A stretch of DNA of 64,000 nucleotides, taken from the NCBI RefSeq assembly GCF_010993705.1, contig NZ_WOFO01000009.1:124001-188000 (forward strand), written 5' to 3'. Shown piece after piece: positions 46,401 to 54,527 of this stretch. The position numbers were made by a program, and so were the translations under genes. The notes below the pieces were generated by a model. The model ran no database searches. It was not told the DNA's origin and was given only the letters and a program-made list of their open reading frames with translations. Numbering within the stretch: the first letter of the stretch is position 1; every line of letters starts with the position of its first letter. The stretch is from Cyclobacterium sp. SYSU L10401 (GTDB lineage: Bacteria; Bacteroidota; Bacteroidia; Cytophagales; Cyclobacteriaceae).

Positions 46401-48942
46401 TGCTATTGGAAATGTATATGGCGCCACTCGAAGGCATGGTGGTTTGGTGGGCGTGAATATAGGTTCCATTATTTATAGTTATGCAGATGTCAATGTAACG
46501 GGTGGCGAAAGAGAGGTAGGAGGCTTGGTCGGTGATAATATCGGAACTATCAGCCATTCCTATGCGACAGGAAACGTATCAGGTACTTATGGGTCTACTG
46601 GCGGTCTAGTGGGTCGGAATCGTGATTTGGGAGGAGGTTTTTTTGGTGAAGTTCATTATAGCTGGTCTTCAGGTAATGTAAGTGTCTCATCAGGTGGAGG
46701 TGGCGGTTTGATCGGAACAAATAGTGGTGGTGCTACCGTCACCAACAGTTATTGGGATATGGACACCTCTGGTCAGGCGACCAGCGCCGGGGGCGCAGGC
46801 GTTGTTGGCTTAACCAGCGCACAAGCCCGCCAGCAAGCATCGTATGTTGGGTGGGACTTTACCAATGATTGGTACATGATTGAGAATGAAACCCGTCCGT
46901 TTGGCGGCTGGGAATATTCCACCAATATCGGCAATGCGCATCAATTACAATTAATGGTGATGGACTTGGGTGCAGATTATACATTAGTGCGTGATATTGA
47001 CCTGGGCGATGCATTGGCTCCGGTGGGTGGAGATTATACCGGCATGTGGACCGATAGTGGGTTTGTGCCGATTGGGAATAGCTCAAACAATTTTACCGGC
47101 GAGTTTGACGGACAAAATCATGTTATTACGGACCTGACCATTAACCGGCCATCAACGAATAATATTGGACTATTTGGATATACAACTGGCTCCCTTATCC
47201 ACAATGTAGGTCTTGTTGATATCGACATTACAGGTTTTAACGATGTTAGCGGCCTGGTGGGCACCCATCAAAACGGCAGCACAACAAGTAATAGTTATGC
47301 CACTGGTGTAGTCACGGGTCGTGCCGTTGTTGGTGGCCTAGTGGGGCTTAATAGAAGTAGCTCAATCAGTGAAAGTTATTTTACTGGTGATGTGTCTGGA
47401 TCAAATTCACGAATTGGCGGACTAGTTGGACGAAATATTATTGGCGGTACAATCAGTGAGAGTTATGCAACTGGCACGGTTACAGGGATCGAATGGATCG
47501 GGGGGTTGGTAGGTCTAAATGGGGCCAATAGCACAATTAATGAAAGTTATGCAACTAGCGATGTCACAGGTAGTGATATTGTAGGTGGCCTGGTTGGTTA
47601 TAATAACAATAGTAGCACAATCAATGAGAGTTATTCCAGCGGAGCAGTCTCAGGTGGCGGTAATGTCGGTGGTTTAATTGGTTTAAATAATGACAGCACC
47701 ATCACCGACAGCTATTGGAATGTTGAGACATCTGGTCAAGCCACAAGTGCGGGCGGAGCAGGTGCCATTGGCCTCACCACGGCCGAGATGCAGGAAATGG
47801 ATAGCTTTGCCGGATGGGATATCGATGATGTCGGTGGTACGGATAGCGTATGGCGTATCTATGAAGGCCAAACATCGCCCTTGCTGCGTCATTTTATGAC
47901 CCCATTAACAGTTACCGCTAATAACGACAGTACTCTTTATGATGGGATTGCGTATACGGGGGGTAACGGTGTTGTCTGGTCCGGCTTTAAAGATGGTGAT
48001 GATGTTAACGATTTGAGTGGTGTTTTAAGCTATGGCGGAACGGCACAAAATGTCGTGAATGCAGGGAACTATGGCATTACACCAATGGGGGTGTATTCCG
48101 GGCAACAGGGCTATGATATTACAACTCAATCAGGGGCATTAACGATAACCCCTCGTGATATTACGGTGACGGCGGACGCGGTCAGCCGTGTTTACGGTGA
48201 TGCGAACCCTGCATTGAATTATACGGTTGGCGGCGATGGCCTTGTAAGTGGTGATACATTGTCTGGATCATTAGCAACGACCGCTACCGTGACCAGTGAT
48301 ATTGGCAATTACGCAATCACACAGGGTGATCTAAACAATGCTAATTATACGATCACCTCTTATACTGGGAATGATTTAACGATTACGACCCGTGACTTAG
48401 TGATTAGAGCGCAGGATAAGACCAAAATTAAGGGGCAAGCTAATCCTGTTCTAACCTATGCTATTGGCGGTGATGGTCTGGCCAATGGAGATACGCCGCT
48501 TAGCGGAAGTTTGACAACAGTTGCTCTTATCTCCTCTGAGATTGGTAGTTATGCGATCACACAAGGGTCCGTTGCACTCAGTGATACGAACTATACCATG
48601 GCATTTGTTCCAGGGTCATTCAGTATTGTGCCAGTACCAGATATGCCGGCTAGTATAGAGGCAGGTCGATATAATGCCTTACCAAGCCCTGTTGTGCCAT
48701 TGCAGCAGTATTCACCAGGTAATAGCAGCGGATCTTCTTCCAGTGGCATTGGGACCGATGGTCCGATGTACAATGTGGATATCCTGAATGGTGGGATTAA
48801 TCTGGATAATAATAGTTTTGATCTAAATCTGATTTCTCCTTCAGCATCGGGCGATACTGATACAGTCACCAATCAAACCAGCAATGCGTATACAATCTAT
48901 TTTACCAAGCCGCTTTTACAGCAACTAGGGTATTTAAAATAG
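43495..48942 (+). CDS. filamentous-haemagglutinin-like surface protein 1 (TPS domain, GLUG and MBG repeats)
   Basis: A 1815-residue secreted protein. It has a signal peptide (LPIAGVMLSLTGILLAGTAMAG), then a TPS/haemagglutination-activity domain (~30-280) with QHSNRAVINWQSFD and the NPNGVVFG motif. About a thousand residues of GLUG repeats (GGLVGxNxxSxIxxSYATGxVxG) follow, in three blocks separated by a repeated SYWDMDTSGQATSAGG...GNAHQLQLM segment, then three MBG-like domains. No TpsB transporter is nearby. The in-frame start is TTG at 43495. The upstream ATG pair is disconnected by a one-base longer G tract, unlike copy 2. Probably an adhesin of proteobacterial origin. Confidence 0.85.
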   Translation: MIGRLPIAGVMLSLTGILLAGTAMAGPSGGMVVDGAADIVGQGSNAVTVNQHSNRAVINWQSFDTQSHQRVEFVQPDVNSIVLNRIISGSPTQFDGSLTANGRVVVMNPNGVVFGQSAQVDVGGLIATSSHVSTDSFMNDAQIRFEAGGDPAGSIVNHGTITVRDAGLVGFVAPHVENKGTITARMGTVHLASGDRFTFDLYGDGLVEIAASDAINAQLVKNSGTIKADGGVVQLEAASAKTMVDGLVSNTGVIEAKSVHEKNGVIILSGDQGTTSVSGTVDASGKGASETGGRIEVTGKAINLASARIDASGSEDGGTIRIGGGYQGGEDIPQADTTTVDAETTITADAITNGDGGSIVVWSNELTDISATLSAKGGLQSGDGGMIETSSKGRATFQDAISIDTSAPNGETGLWYIDPEDFTIADVGGDITPVVLSGQLGSNNVTIETADTGSDAGDIVVEDALSWGSDRTLILNAHRDIDINASINNTTGGSLVLRSDKAGSGAGTVSFNGSGSVTMTGGGRTDIYYNPSAYDTPTDYSTNITGDSTAWMLVHDVTQLQAINTNNTTRAGSYALSGDIDASDTVNWNSGAGFVPIGDSLNNFTGQFDGQNHIISELYINRPTENGVGLFGYTSGATIRNVGLVNVDITGNDHVGGLVGENRGGIIYDSYSIGDIMGLNSWVGGLVGLNRDNSTISRSFADGNVLGLGSRIGGLVGANYRDSTISNSYAIGIVEGNSSRVGGLVGYNNNSSTVNQSYATGPITGTSDVGGLVGRNASDSTVTNSYWDMDTSGQATSAGGSGAVGLTSAQARQQASYGGWNFADDWYMIEDETRPFGRWEYSTNIGNAHQLQLMAMDLNADYTLVRNIELGDALDPVGGDYTGMWTDSGFVPIGNSSNNFTGVFDGQNNVITDLTINRPGTNNNVGLFGVANNAIITRLGLENIEVIGRWDVGALIGTSRNNTELSYSYAIGNVYGATRRHGGLVGVNIGSIIYSYADVNVTGGEREVGGLVGDNIGTISHSYATGNVSGTYGSTGGLVGRNRDLGGGFFGEVHYSWSSGNVSVSSGGGGGLIGTNSGGATVTNSYWDMDTSGQATSAGGAGVVGLTSAQARQQASYVGWDFTNDWYMIENETRPFGGWEYSTNIGNAHQLQLMVMDLGADYTLVRDIDLGDALAPVGGDYTGMWTDSGFVPIGNSSNNFTGEFDGQNHVITDLTINRPSTNNIGLFGYTTGSLIHNVGLVDIDITGFNDVSGLVGTHQNGSTTSNSYATGVVTGRAVVGGLVGLNRSSSISESYFTGDVSGSNSRIGGLVGRNIIGGTISESYATGTVTGIEWIGGLVGLNGANSTINESYATSDVTGSDIVGGLVGYNNNSSTINESYSSGAVSGGGNVGGLIGLNNDSTITDSYWNVETSGQATSAGGAGAIGLTTAEMQEMDSFAGWDIDDVGGTDSVWRIYEGQTSPLLRHFMTPLTVTANNDSTLYDGIAYTGGNGVVWSGFKDGDDVNDLSGVLSYGGTAQNVVNAGNYGITPMGVYSGQQGYDITTQSGALTITPRDITVTADAVSRVYGDANPALNYTVGGDGLVSGDTLSGSLATTATVTSDIGNYAITQGDLNNANYTITSYTGNDLTITTRDLVIRAQDKTKIKGQANPVLTYAIGGDGLANGDTPLSGSLTTVALISSEIGSYAITQGSVALSDTNYTMAFVPGSFSIVPVPDMPASIEAGRYNALPSPVVPLQQYSPGNSSGSSSSGIGTDGPMYNVDILNGGINLDNNSFDLNLISPSASGDTDTVTNQTSNAYTIYFTKPLLQQLGYLK
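45840..47150 (+). repeat. internal ~400-bp repeat within haemagglutinin 1
   Basis: The stretch about 45840-46250 (from the SYWDMDTSG segment through the FVPIGNSSNNFTG segment) recurs nearly identically at 46740-47150. It separates GLUG blocks, so the gene has grown by internal duplication. Third, shorter relatives occur before and after. Confidence 0.75.
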
Positions 48943-48968
48943 GATGAAGTGGATTTTGTCCTGTTTTC

Positions 48969-50084
48969 TTAGCGTTCCTCGGAATAACCTAAATTAAGCG
49001 CATATTTTGTGCTTCGACCACCTCCAAACGGAAGAAAAATATTCTTTTCGACCAAATCCTGTAAATCTCTTGTAGCAGTGGCTTTTGAAGTTTGGGTGAC
49101 GGCAATATATTTCTTGGCACTCATACCTCCTTCAAAGCCCTTTGGTCCTTCTTCCAACATACGACGCACGACTTTTAGCTGCCGTTCATTCAAGGTACTT
49201 GCAAACCGATCAAAGAACTGAGTTTTTTTGAGCGTAAAATCAATTAAGGATTCAGCCTGATCCTGCGCCTCAATTGCCATCGTCAGAAAATAAGTAATCC
49301 AAGGTGTGATCTCATTGGACTGCTGTGCTTTTTGTAAAGCAGCATAATAATCTTTTTTCTTGGCCTCTATGGCCCGTGATAGGCTTAAAAGAATTGGCCG
49401 TTTCACGTATTGAGATAATGCTTTTTCCGATATGGCACGGCCGATACGGCCATTCCCATCCTCAAACGGGTGAATGGTTTCAAAATACAAATGAGCAATC
49501 GCCGAGCGTACCACCGGTTTTTTGATTTCACTTTTGCCACCAGGTCCCGTTTCATTAAACCAGCTTATAAAACCTGTCATTTCTTGTGGGACAATTCTTG
49601 ATGGTGGGGCCTCATAATGAATTTTCTCTTTTCCCATTGCCCCAGATACGACCTGCATTGGCTCTTCATGACTGCGCCAATCACCAACAGTGATGCCTTT
49701 GCTGCCTTTCATGATCATCTGGTGCCAAGAGAACAGCTTTTCTTGTCTTAGCTCCTCTTCAAAAGTGTTGCGTACATCCACCATAAGCTCAGCGGCGCCT
49801 TGTGCCCGCAAATCACTCACCTGTTGATGGCTTAAGCCAAGATTATTACGAATAGAGGACATAACATCCTGGCGGCTCAAATATTCGCCTTCAATTTCTG
49901 AGGTTTTAATGGCCTCAGCTACCATTAAATCGATAATAGCTTCATTTTGAGTTTTTTCTGGCAATCCCCTTAATAGGCCGCTGACACGCCCTACTTTTTC
50001 AGAAAACTTAAAGAGCAAAGGCTCTATTTCTGATAAATCATACTGAAAGTCAGGCCAGTTTTTTTGTTGCCAGTTATACGTCAT
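48969..50084 (-). CDS. Fic-domain protein (DUF4172-Fic-wHTH), class II autoinhibited
   Basis: A 371-residue protein from the ATG at 50084 (the frame is open 17 codons further). The N-terminal DUF4172-like region includes the inhibitory motif TSEIEG (61-66; consensus S/TxxxEG/N). The Fic catalytic motif is HPFEDGNGRIGR (205-216) with all residues intact. The C-terminal winged helix (ITV.QTSKATATRDLQDLVEKNIF) probably binds DNA. Fic enzymes transfer AMP to target hydroxyls. Two identical-spacing dyads overlap and precede its start codon, suggesting autoregulation. It sits between the two haemagglutinin genes, in the opposite direction. Confidence 0.87.
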   Translation of the reverse strand: MTYNWQQKNWPDFQYDLSEIEPLLFKFSEKVGRVSGLLRGLPEKTQNEAIIDLMVAEAIKTSEIEGEYLSRQDVMSSIRNNLGLSHQQVSDLRAQGAAELMVDVRNTFEEELRQEKLFSWHQMIMKGSKGITVGDWRSHEEPMQVVSGAMGKEKIHYEAPPSRIVPQEMTGFISWFNETGPGGKSEIKKPVVRSAIAHLYFETIHPFEDGNGRIGRAISEKALSQYVKRPILLSLSRAIEAKKKDYYAALQKAQQSNEITPWITYFLTMAIEAQDQAESLIDFTLKKTQFFDRFASTLNERQLKVVRRMLEEGPKGFEGGMSAKKYIAVTQTSKATATRDLQDLVEKNIFLPFGGGRSTKYALNLGYSEER

Positions 50085-50156
50085 GAGCCGATTACCTCTT
50101 TTATTCGGCTCAAATATAATAAATAAATGAGCCAATTGTCAATGTTATTCGGCTCA
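50084..50156 (-). promoter_or_regulatory. two operator dyads at the fic start
   Basis: TGAGCCGAT-N8-TTATTCGGCTCA (50084-50112) overlaps the fic start codon and TGAGCCAAT-N8-TTATTCGGCTCA (50128-50156) lies upstream, 44 bp apart with the same spacing. The half-sites TGAGCC and GGCTCA are inverted. This is the look of a repressor operator pair, most simply for the Fic protein's own winged helix. Confidence 0.75.
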
Positions 50157-50232
50157 AAAGATAAAAATAAACTGATAATATCAAGTATGTAGTAACCTTT
50201 AATTTTGATAAGATTCATTTATTACAAGAAAC

Positions 50233-50337
50233 ATAGCATTAAGGTATTGATCTTTCATTGTATTGTTCGGTGATATATTAACTTTTTTTAGACATAATGG
50301 ATGTAAGGATTAAGGTGTGTGTGGGGTTGTTCACGCT
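50233..50337 (+). promoter_or_regulatory. duplicated promoter/leader of haemagglutinin gene 2
   Basis: This matches 43366-43472 upstream of copy 1 with few substitutions and one GT unit less. The presence of the same leader upstream of both genes shows that promoter and gene were duplicated together. Confidence 0.6.
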
Positions 50338-53300
50338 ATGATGACGGGGGATATTAAGTTGATTGGCCGATTGCCTATCGCCGGAGTGATGCTATCGCTA
50401 ACAGGGATATTGTTAGCGGGAACAGCTATGGCGGGTCCGTCAGGCGGAACTGTTGTGGACGGTGCAGCGGATATTGCAGGCCAAGGCAGCAATGCCGTTA
50501 CAGTAAATCAGCATTCCAATCGGGCGGTGATTAACTGGCAAAGATTTGACACTCAATCCCACCAGCGTGTTGAGTTTGTGCAACCCGATGTAAACTCGAT
50601 TGTATTAAACCGTATTATATCAGGATCCCCAACCCAGTTTGACGGGTCGTTAAGCGCGAATGGCCGTGTGGTTGTGATGAACCCCAACGGTGTTGTGTTT
50701 GGTCAAACGGCACAGGTTGATGTGGGGAGTTTGATTGCCACATCCTCTCATGTATCAACAGACAGCTTTATGAACGATGCGCGGATCCGCTTTGAGGCGG
50801 GGGGTGATCCGGCAGGATCGATTGTTAATCATGGAACGATTACGGTGCGAGACGCCGGCTTGGTTGGTTTTGTGGCCCCTCATGTTGAGAATACGGGAAC
50901 GATTACGGCGCGGTTAGGCAAGGTTCATCTGGCATCAGGGGACCGTTTTACGTTTGACCTGTATGGTGATGGGTTGGTTGAGATTGCCGCGAGCGATGCG
51001 ATCAATGCGCAGCTTGTTAAGAACAACGGTGTTATCGAGGCGGATGGCGGTGTGGTGCAATTAGAAGCCGCATCGGCCAAGACGATGGTTGATGGGTTGG
51101 TCAGTAATACGGGTGTGATCGAAGCCAAATCCGTTCATGAGAAGAACGGTGTGATTATTTTAAGTGGTGACGCGGCAACCACCTCGGTCTCAGGCACAGT
51201 CGACGCATCCGGTAAGGGTGCATCTGAAACGGGTGGCCGGATTGAGGTGACGGGTAAGGAGATAAACCTGGCTAGCGCCCGGTTAGACGCCTCTGGCAGT
51301 GAAGGCGGTGGCACCATTCGTATTGGTGGTGGCTATCAAGGTGGAGAAGGTATACACCAGGCGGATACCACAACAGTGGACGCCGATACAACTATTACGG
51401 CGGATGCCATCACCAATGGTGATGGTGGCAGCATTGTGGTGTGGTCAAACGAGTTGACGGATATATCGGCAACACTATCGGCAAAGGGTGGATTACAATC
51501 CGGAGATGGGGGGATGATTGAGACGTCAAGTAAGGGCCGTGCGACCTTCCAAGATGCAATCAGTATAGATACCTCGGCCCCTAATGGTGAGACGGGTCTG
51601 TGGTATATCGACCCTGAGGATTTTACCATTGCAGATGTTGGTGGTGATATCACACCGGTTGTGTTATCGGGTCAGTTGGGGTCGAACAATGTGACGATTG
51701 AAACGGCGGATACGGGGTCTGATCCAGGTGATATCGTTGTGGAAGATGCGTTAAGCTGGGGCAGTGATCGGACACTGATCTTAAATGCGCATCGTGATAT
51801 AGATATTAACGCCAGCATTAACAATACGACTGGTGGGTCATTGGTATTGCGCTCTGACAAGGCGGGATCTGGGACTGGGACGGTGAGCTTTAATGGCTCG
51901 GGCTCAGTTGCGATGACGGGTGGTGGTCGAACGGATCTTTATTATAACCCAAGTGCGTATTCGACACCGACGGATTACAGTGCAAACATTACGGGCGATA
52001 GCACGGCTTGGATGCTGGTGCATGATGTTAATCAGTTGCAAGCGATCAATACAAACAATACCACGCGTGCGGGCAGCTATGCGTTAAGCGGTGATATTGA
52101 TGCCTCCGATACCGTCAACTGGGACACCGGCGCAGGATTTGTGCCGATTGGGAATTTTAACGATCGCTTTACCGGTCAGTTTGATGGCCAAAATCACATC
52201 ATTAGTGACTTGTATATTGATAGATCTGATAATGTTGGCTTATTTGGTCTTGCGGAAAATTCCATCATCCGCAATGTTGGTTTGGTTGATGTCGGCATTA
52301 CTGGAGATACGCATGTCGGTGGCTTGGCTGGGCGTAACGTAGGAAATAGCGTAATAAGTAATAGTTATGCTACGGGAAATATTACCGGAAACAATAATAA
52401 TATTGGCGGATTGGTGGGAGTTAATTCTAATAGTACCATCAGTTCAAGTTACTCAACCGCTAGTGTTACAGGAAATAGCTCTGTTGGCGGTCTAGTTGGG
52501 TATAATAATCAAGGTAGCACAGTCAGTGAAAGCTACGCTACTGGAGATGTTATGGGAACTGGCGATTATGTTGGCGGTCTAGTCGGGTATAACCTAAACA
52601 ACGGCATAATCGATTTTAGCTATGCGACTGGCAATGTTATGGGAAGTAGGCATTTCGGCGGTCTAGTTGGATATAATAATTCCAGCATCATTAGTGAAAG
52701 CTACGCGACCGGCACAGTTACAGGAAATGGGGATTATGTCGGCGGGTTGGTTGGCTATAACGTAAACAGTACAATCAATGAAAGCTATTCCAAAGGCATG
52801 GTTACTGGAAATTCTATGGTAGGGGGGCTAGTTGGGCGCAATCAAGGTGGTAGCACAATTAACCAAAGTTACGCAACTGGTACCATTACAGGAAATGGTG
52901 ATCGTGTTGGTGGTTTGGTGGGAGTAAATAACAACAGCACAATCAACCACAGTTATTCCGTAGGAACAGTAGCAGGATTGAGCAATAACATTGTTGGTGG
53001 ACTTGTGGGATACAATGAGAACAACGGCACCGTCAGCTATAGTTATGCAACAGGTGCTGTTTCAGGAGCTAATTATATCGGCGGTCTTGTCGGTAGAAGT
53101 TTTAACAGTGTAATTCAACAAACTTATGCGACAGGAGCCGTAACAGGTTCGGGTAGTAACGTTGGCGGACTGGTAGGTACCCATCAAAACGGTGGCATGA
53201 TCAGCTACAGTTATGCAACTGGTTCTGTTTCAAAAGCCGGTAGTGGCGGTGGTCTTGTCGGACAAATATTGCATTACGGAGGTGTCACTAACAGCTATTG

Positions 53301-54042
53301 GGATATGGACACGTCGGGCATGGCAACCAGTGCTGGAGGTGCGGGCGCTACTGGCCTCACCACGGCTGAGATGCAGGAGATGGACAGCTTTTCCGAATGG
53401 GATATCGATGATGCCGGTGGCACTGGTACTGCGTGGCGTATCTATGAAGGCCAGACTTCGCCCTTGCTACGTCATTTTATGACCCCTTTGACAGTTACCG
53501 CTAATAACGCCAGTGCTATCTATGATGGGACTGCTTATATGGGCGGTAATGGTGTTGTCTGGTCCGGTTTTAAAGACGGTGGGGATGCAACGGATTTGAG
53601 TGGTGTTTTAAGTTATGGCGGAACGGCGCAAAATGCGGTGAATACAGGGAACTATTCCATTACACCAATGGGTGTGTATTCCGGTCAACAGGGCTATGAT
53701 ATTACAACTCAATCAGGAACATTAACGATTGTAAAACCGGATATGCCGGCCAGCACAGAAGCAGGTCGTTATAGTACCGTAACTAGCCCGGTTGCTCCAT
53801 TGCAGCAGTATTCACCAGGTAGTAGTGGTGTATCTTCTTCCAATGGAATTAGTACCGATGCCCCGATGTATAATGTGGATATCCTGAATGGTGGGATTAA
53901 TCTGGATAATAATAGTTTTGACCTAAATCTGATTTCTCCCTCAGCATCGGGCGATACTGATACAGTCACCAATCTAACCAGCAACGCGTATACAATCTAT
54001 TTTACCAAGCCGCTTTTACAGCAACTAGGGTATTTAAAATAG
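50338..54042 (+). CDS. filamentous-haemagglutinin-like surface protein 2
   Basis: A ~1234-residue paralogue of the protein at 43495. From the ATG-ATG at 50338 the leader reads MMTGDIKLIGRLPIAGV; here the G tract has five G residues, which keeps the ATG in frame. The first ~600 residues (signal peptide, TPS domain with NPNGVVFG, beta-helix) are almost identical to copy 1. The GLUG-repeat centre is different in sequence and number. The C-terminal ~250 residues match again but only one MBG-like domain is kept, two having been lost. The last ~55 residues are almost identical. No TpsB partner. Confidence 0.86.
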   Translation: MMTGDIKLIGRLPIAGVMLSLTGILLAGTAMAGPSGGTVVDGAADIAGQGSNAVTVNQHSNRAVINWQRFDTQSHQRVEFVQPDVNSIVLNRIISGSPTQFDGSLSANGRVVVMNPNGVVFGQTAQVDVGSLIATSSHVSTDSFMNDARIRFEAGGDPAGSIVNHGTITVRDAGLVGFVAPHVENTGTITARLGKVHLASGDRFTFDLYGDGLVEIAASDAINAQLVKNNGVIEADGGVVQLEAASAKTMVDGLVSNTGVIEAKSVHEKNGVIILSGDAATTSVSGTVDASGKGASETGGRIEVTGKEINLASARLDASGSEGGGTIRIGGGYQGGEGIHQADTTTVDADTTITADAITNGDGGSIVVWSNELTDISATLSAKGGLQSGDGGMIETSSKGRATFQDAISIDTSAPNGETGLWYIDPEDFTIADVGGDITPVVLSGQLGSNNVTIETADTGSDPGDIVVEDALSWGSDRTLILNAHRDIDINASINNTTGGSLVLRSDKAGSGTGTVSFNGSGSVAMTGGGRTDLYYNPSAYSTPTDYSANITGDSTAWMLVHDVNQLQAINTNNTTRAGSYALSGDIDASDTVNWDTGAGFVPIGNFNDRFTGQFDGQNHIISDLYIDRSDNVGLFGLAENSIIRNVGLVDVGITGDTHVGGLAGRNVGNSVISNSYATGNITGNNNNIGGLVGVNSNSTISSSYSTASVTGNSSVGGLVGYNNQGSTVSESYATGDVMGTGDYVGGLVGYNLNNGIIDFSYATGNVMGSRHFGGLVGYNNSSIISESYATGTVTGNGDYVGGLVGYNVNSTINESYSKGMVTGNSMVGGLVGRNQGGSTINQSYATGTITGNGDRVGGLVGVNNNSTINHSYSVGTVAGLSNNIVGGLVGYNENNGTVSYSYATGAVSGANYIGGLVGRSFNSVIQQTYATGAVTGSGSNVGGLVGTHQNGGMISYSYATGSVSKAGSGGGLVGQILHYGGVTNSYWDMDTSGMATSAGGAGATGLTTAEMQEMDSFSEWDIDDAGGTGTAWRIYEGQTSPLLRHFMTPLTVTANNASAIYDGTAYMGGNGVVWSGFKDGGDATDLSGVLSYGGTAQNAVNTGNYSITPMGVYSGQQGYDITTQSGTLTIVKPDMPASTEAGRYSTVTSPVAPLQQYSPGSSGVSSSNGISTDAPMYNVDILNGGINLDNNSFDLNLISPSASGDTDTVTNLTSNAYTIYFTKPLLQQLGYLK

Positions 54043-54185
54043 AATATAGTTCATAATTAGAGCTCCGAGGGATCCAATGCTTTTTTAAGCCTTAGACTAT
54101 GAAAATGGCCGGGTTTGTGCGTACAAAAATAAATTAAGATCTCTTAAAATTGAGCTTTAAACGTCATAGAACCAAGAGGTCTTAA

Positions 54186-54392
54186 ATGTCTCTCCATAAT
54201 GAAAAACTTTTTTACACCATACCTGAAGCCATGCATCAAATTGGCATTGGCCGGACAAAACTTTATCAAGAGCTTAATAGTGGTCGCCTAAAGGCGGTTA
54301 AAGCAGGTAAAAGAACGCTTATTCCCAAGAAAAGTCTAATGAATTGGGAGCAAGAGCTTCAAGGGTATTTAACAGAAACTAGAAAACGCTAG
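54186..54392 (+). CDS. excisionase-type helix-turn-helix protein
   Basis: A 68-residue protein with a MerR/AlpA-type winged helix: LFYTIPEAMHQIGIGRTKLYQELNSGRLKAVKAGKRTLIPKKSLMNW. Such proteins act as excisionases or small regulators of phage-like integrases. A Shine-Dalgarno-like AGAGG precedes the ATG. It could be the partner of the P4-type integrase at 58919 or a regulator of the nearby ubiquitin-like operon. Confidence 0.8.
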   Translation: MSLHNEKLFYTIPEAMHQIGIGRTKLYQELNSGRLKAVKAGKRTLIPKKSLMNWEQELQGYLTETRKR

Positions 54393-54527
54393 CCAATATC
54401 CATTTAGGATTAATCTCAACTTCATAATTTCCTCTCCATGTGTCTAAAAGACAATCACATGAGAAGTAATTTTTTCTGAGTATATTTGTTGCTAGAATGA
54501 AGCATACGAACTATACTCGGTTATCCT

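Noticed and set aside
43366-54042. CRISPR array suspicion from the many regular repeats in the two haemagglutinin genes
   Set aside because: The repeats encode in-frame GLUG units within long ORFs and vary in sequence; there are no constant direct repeats with unique spacers and no cas genes.
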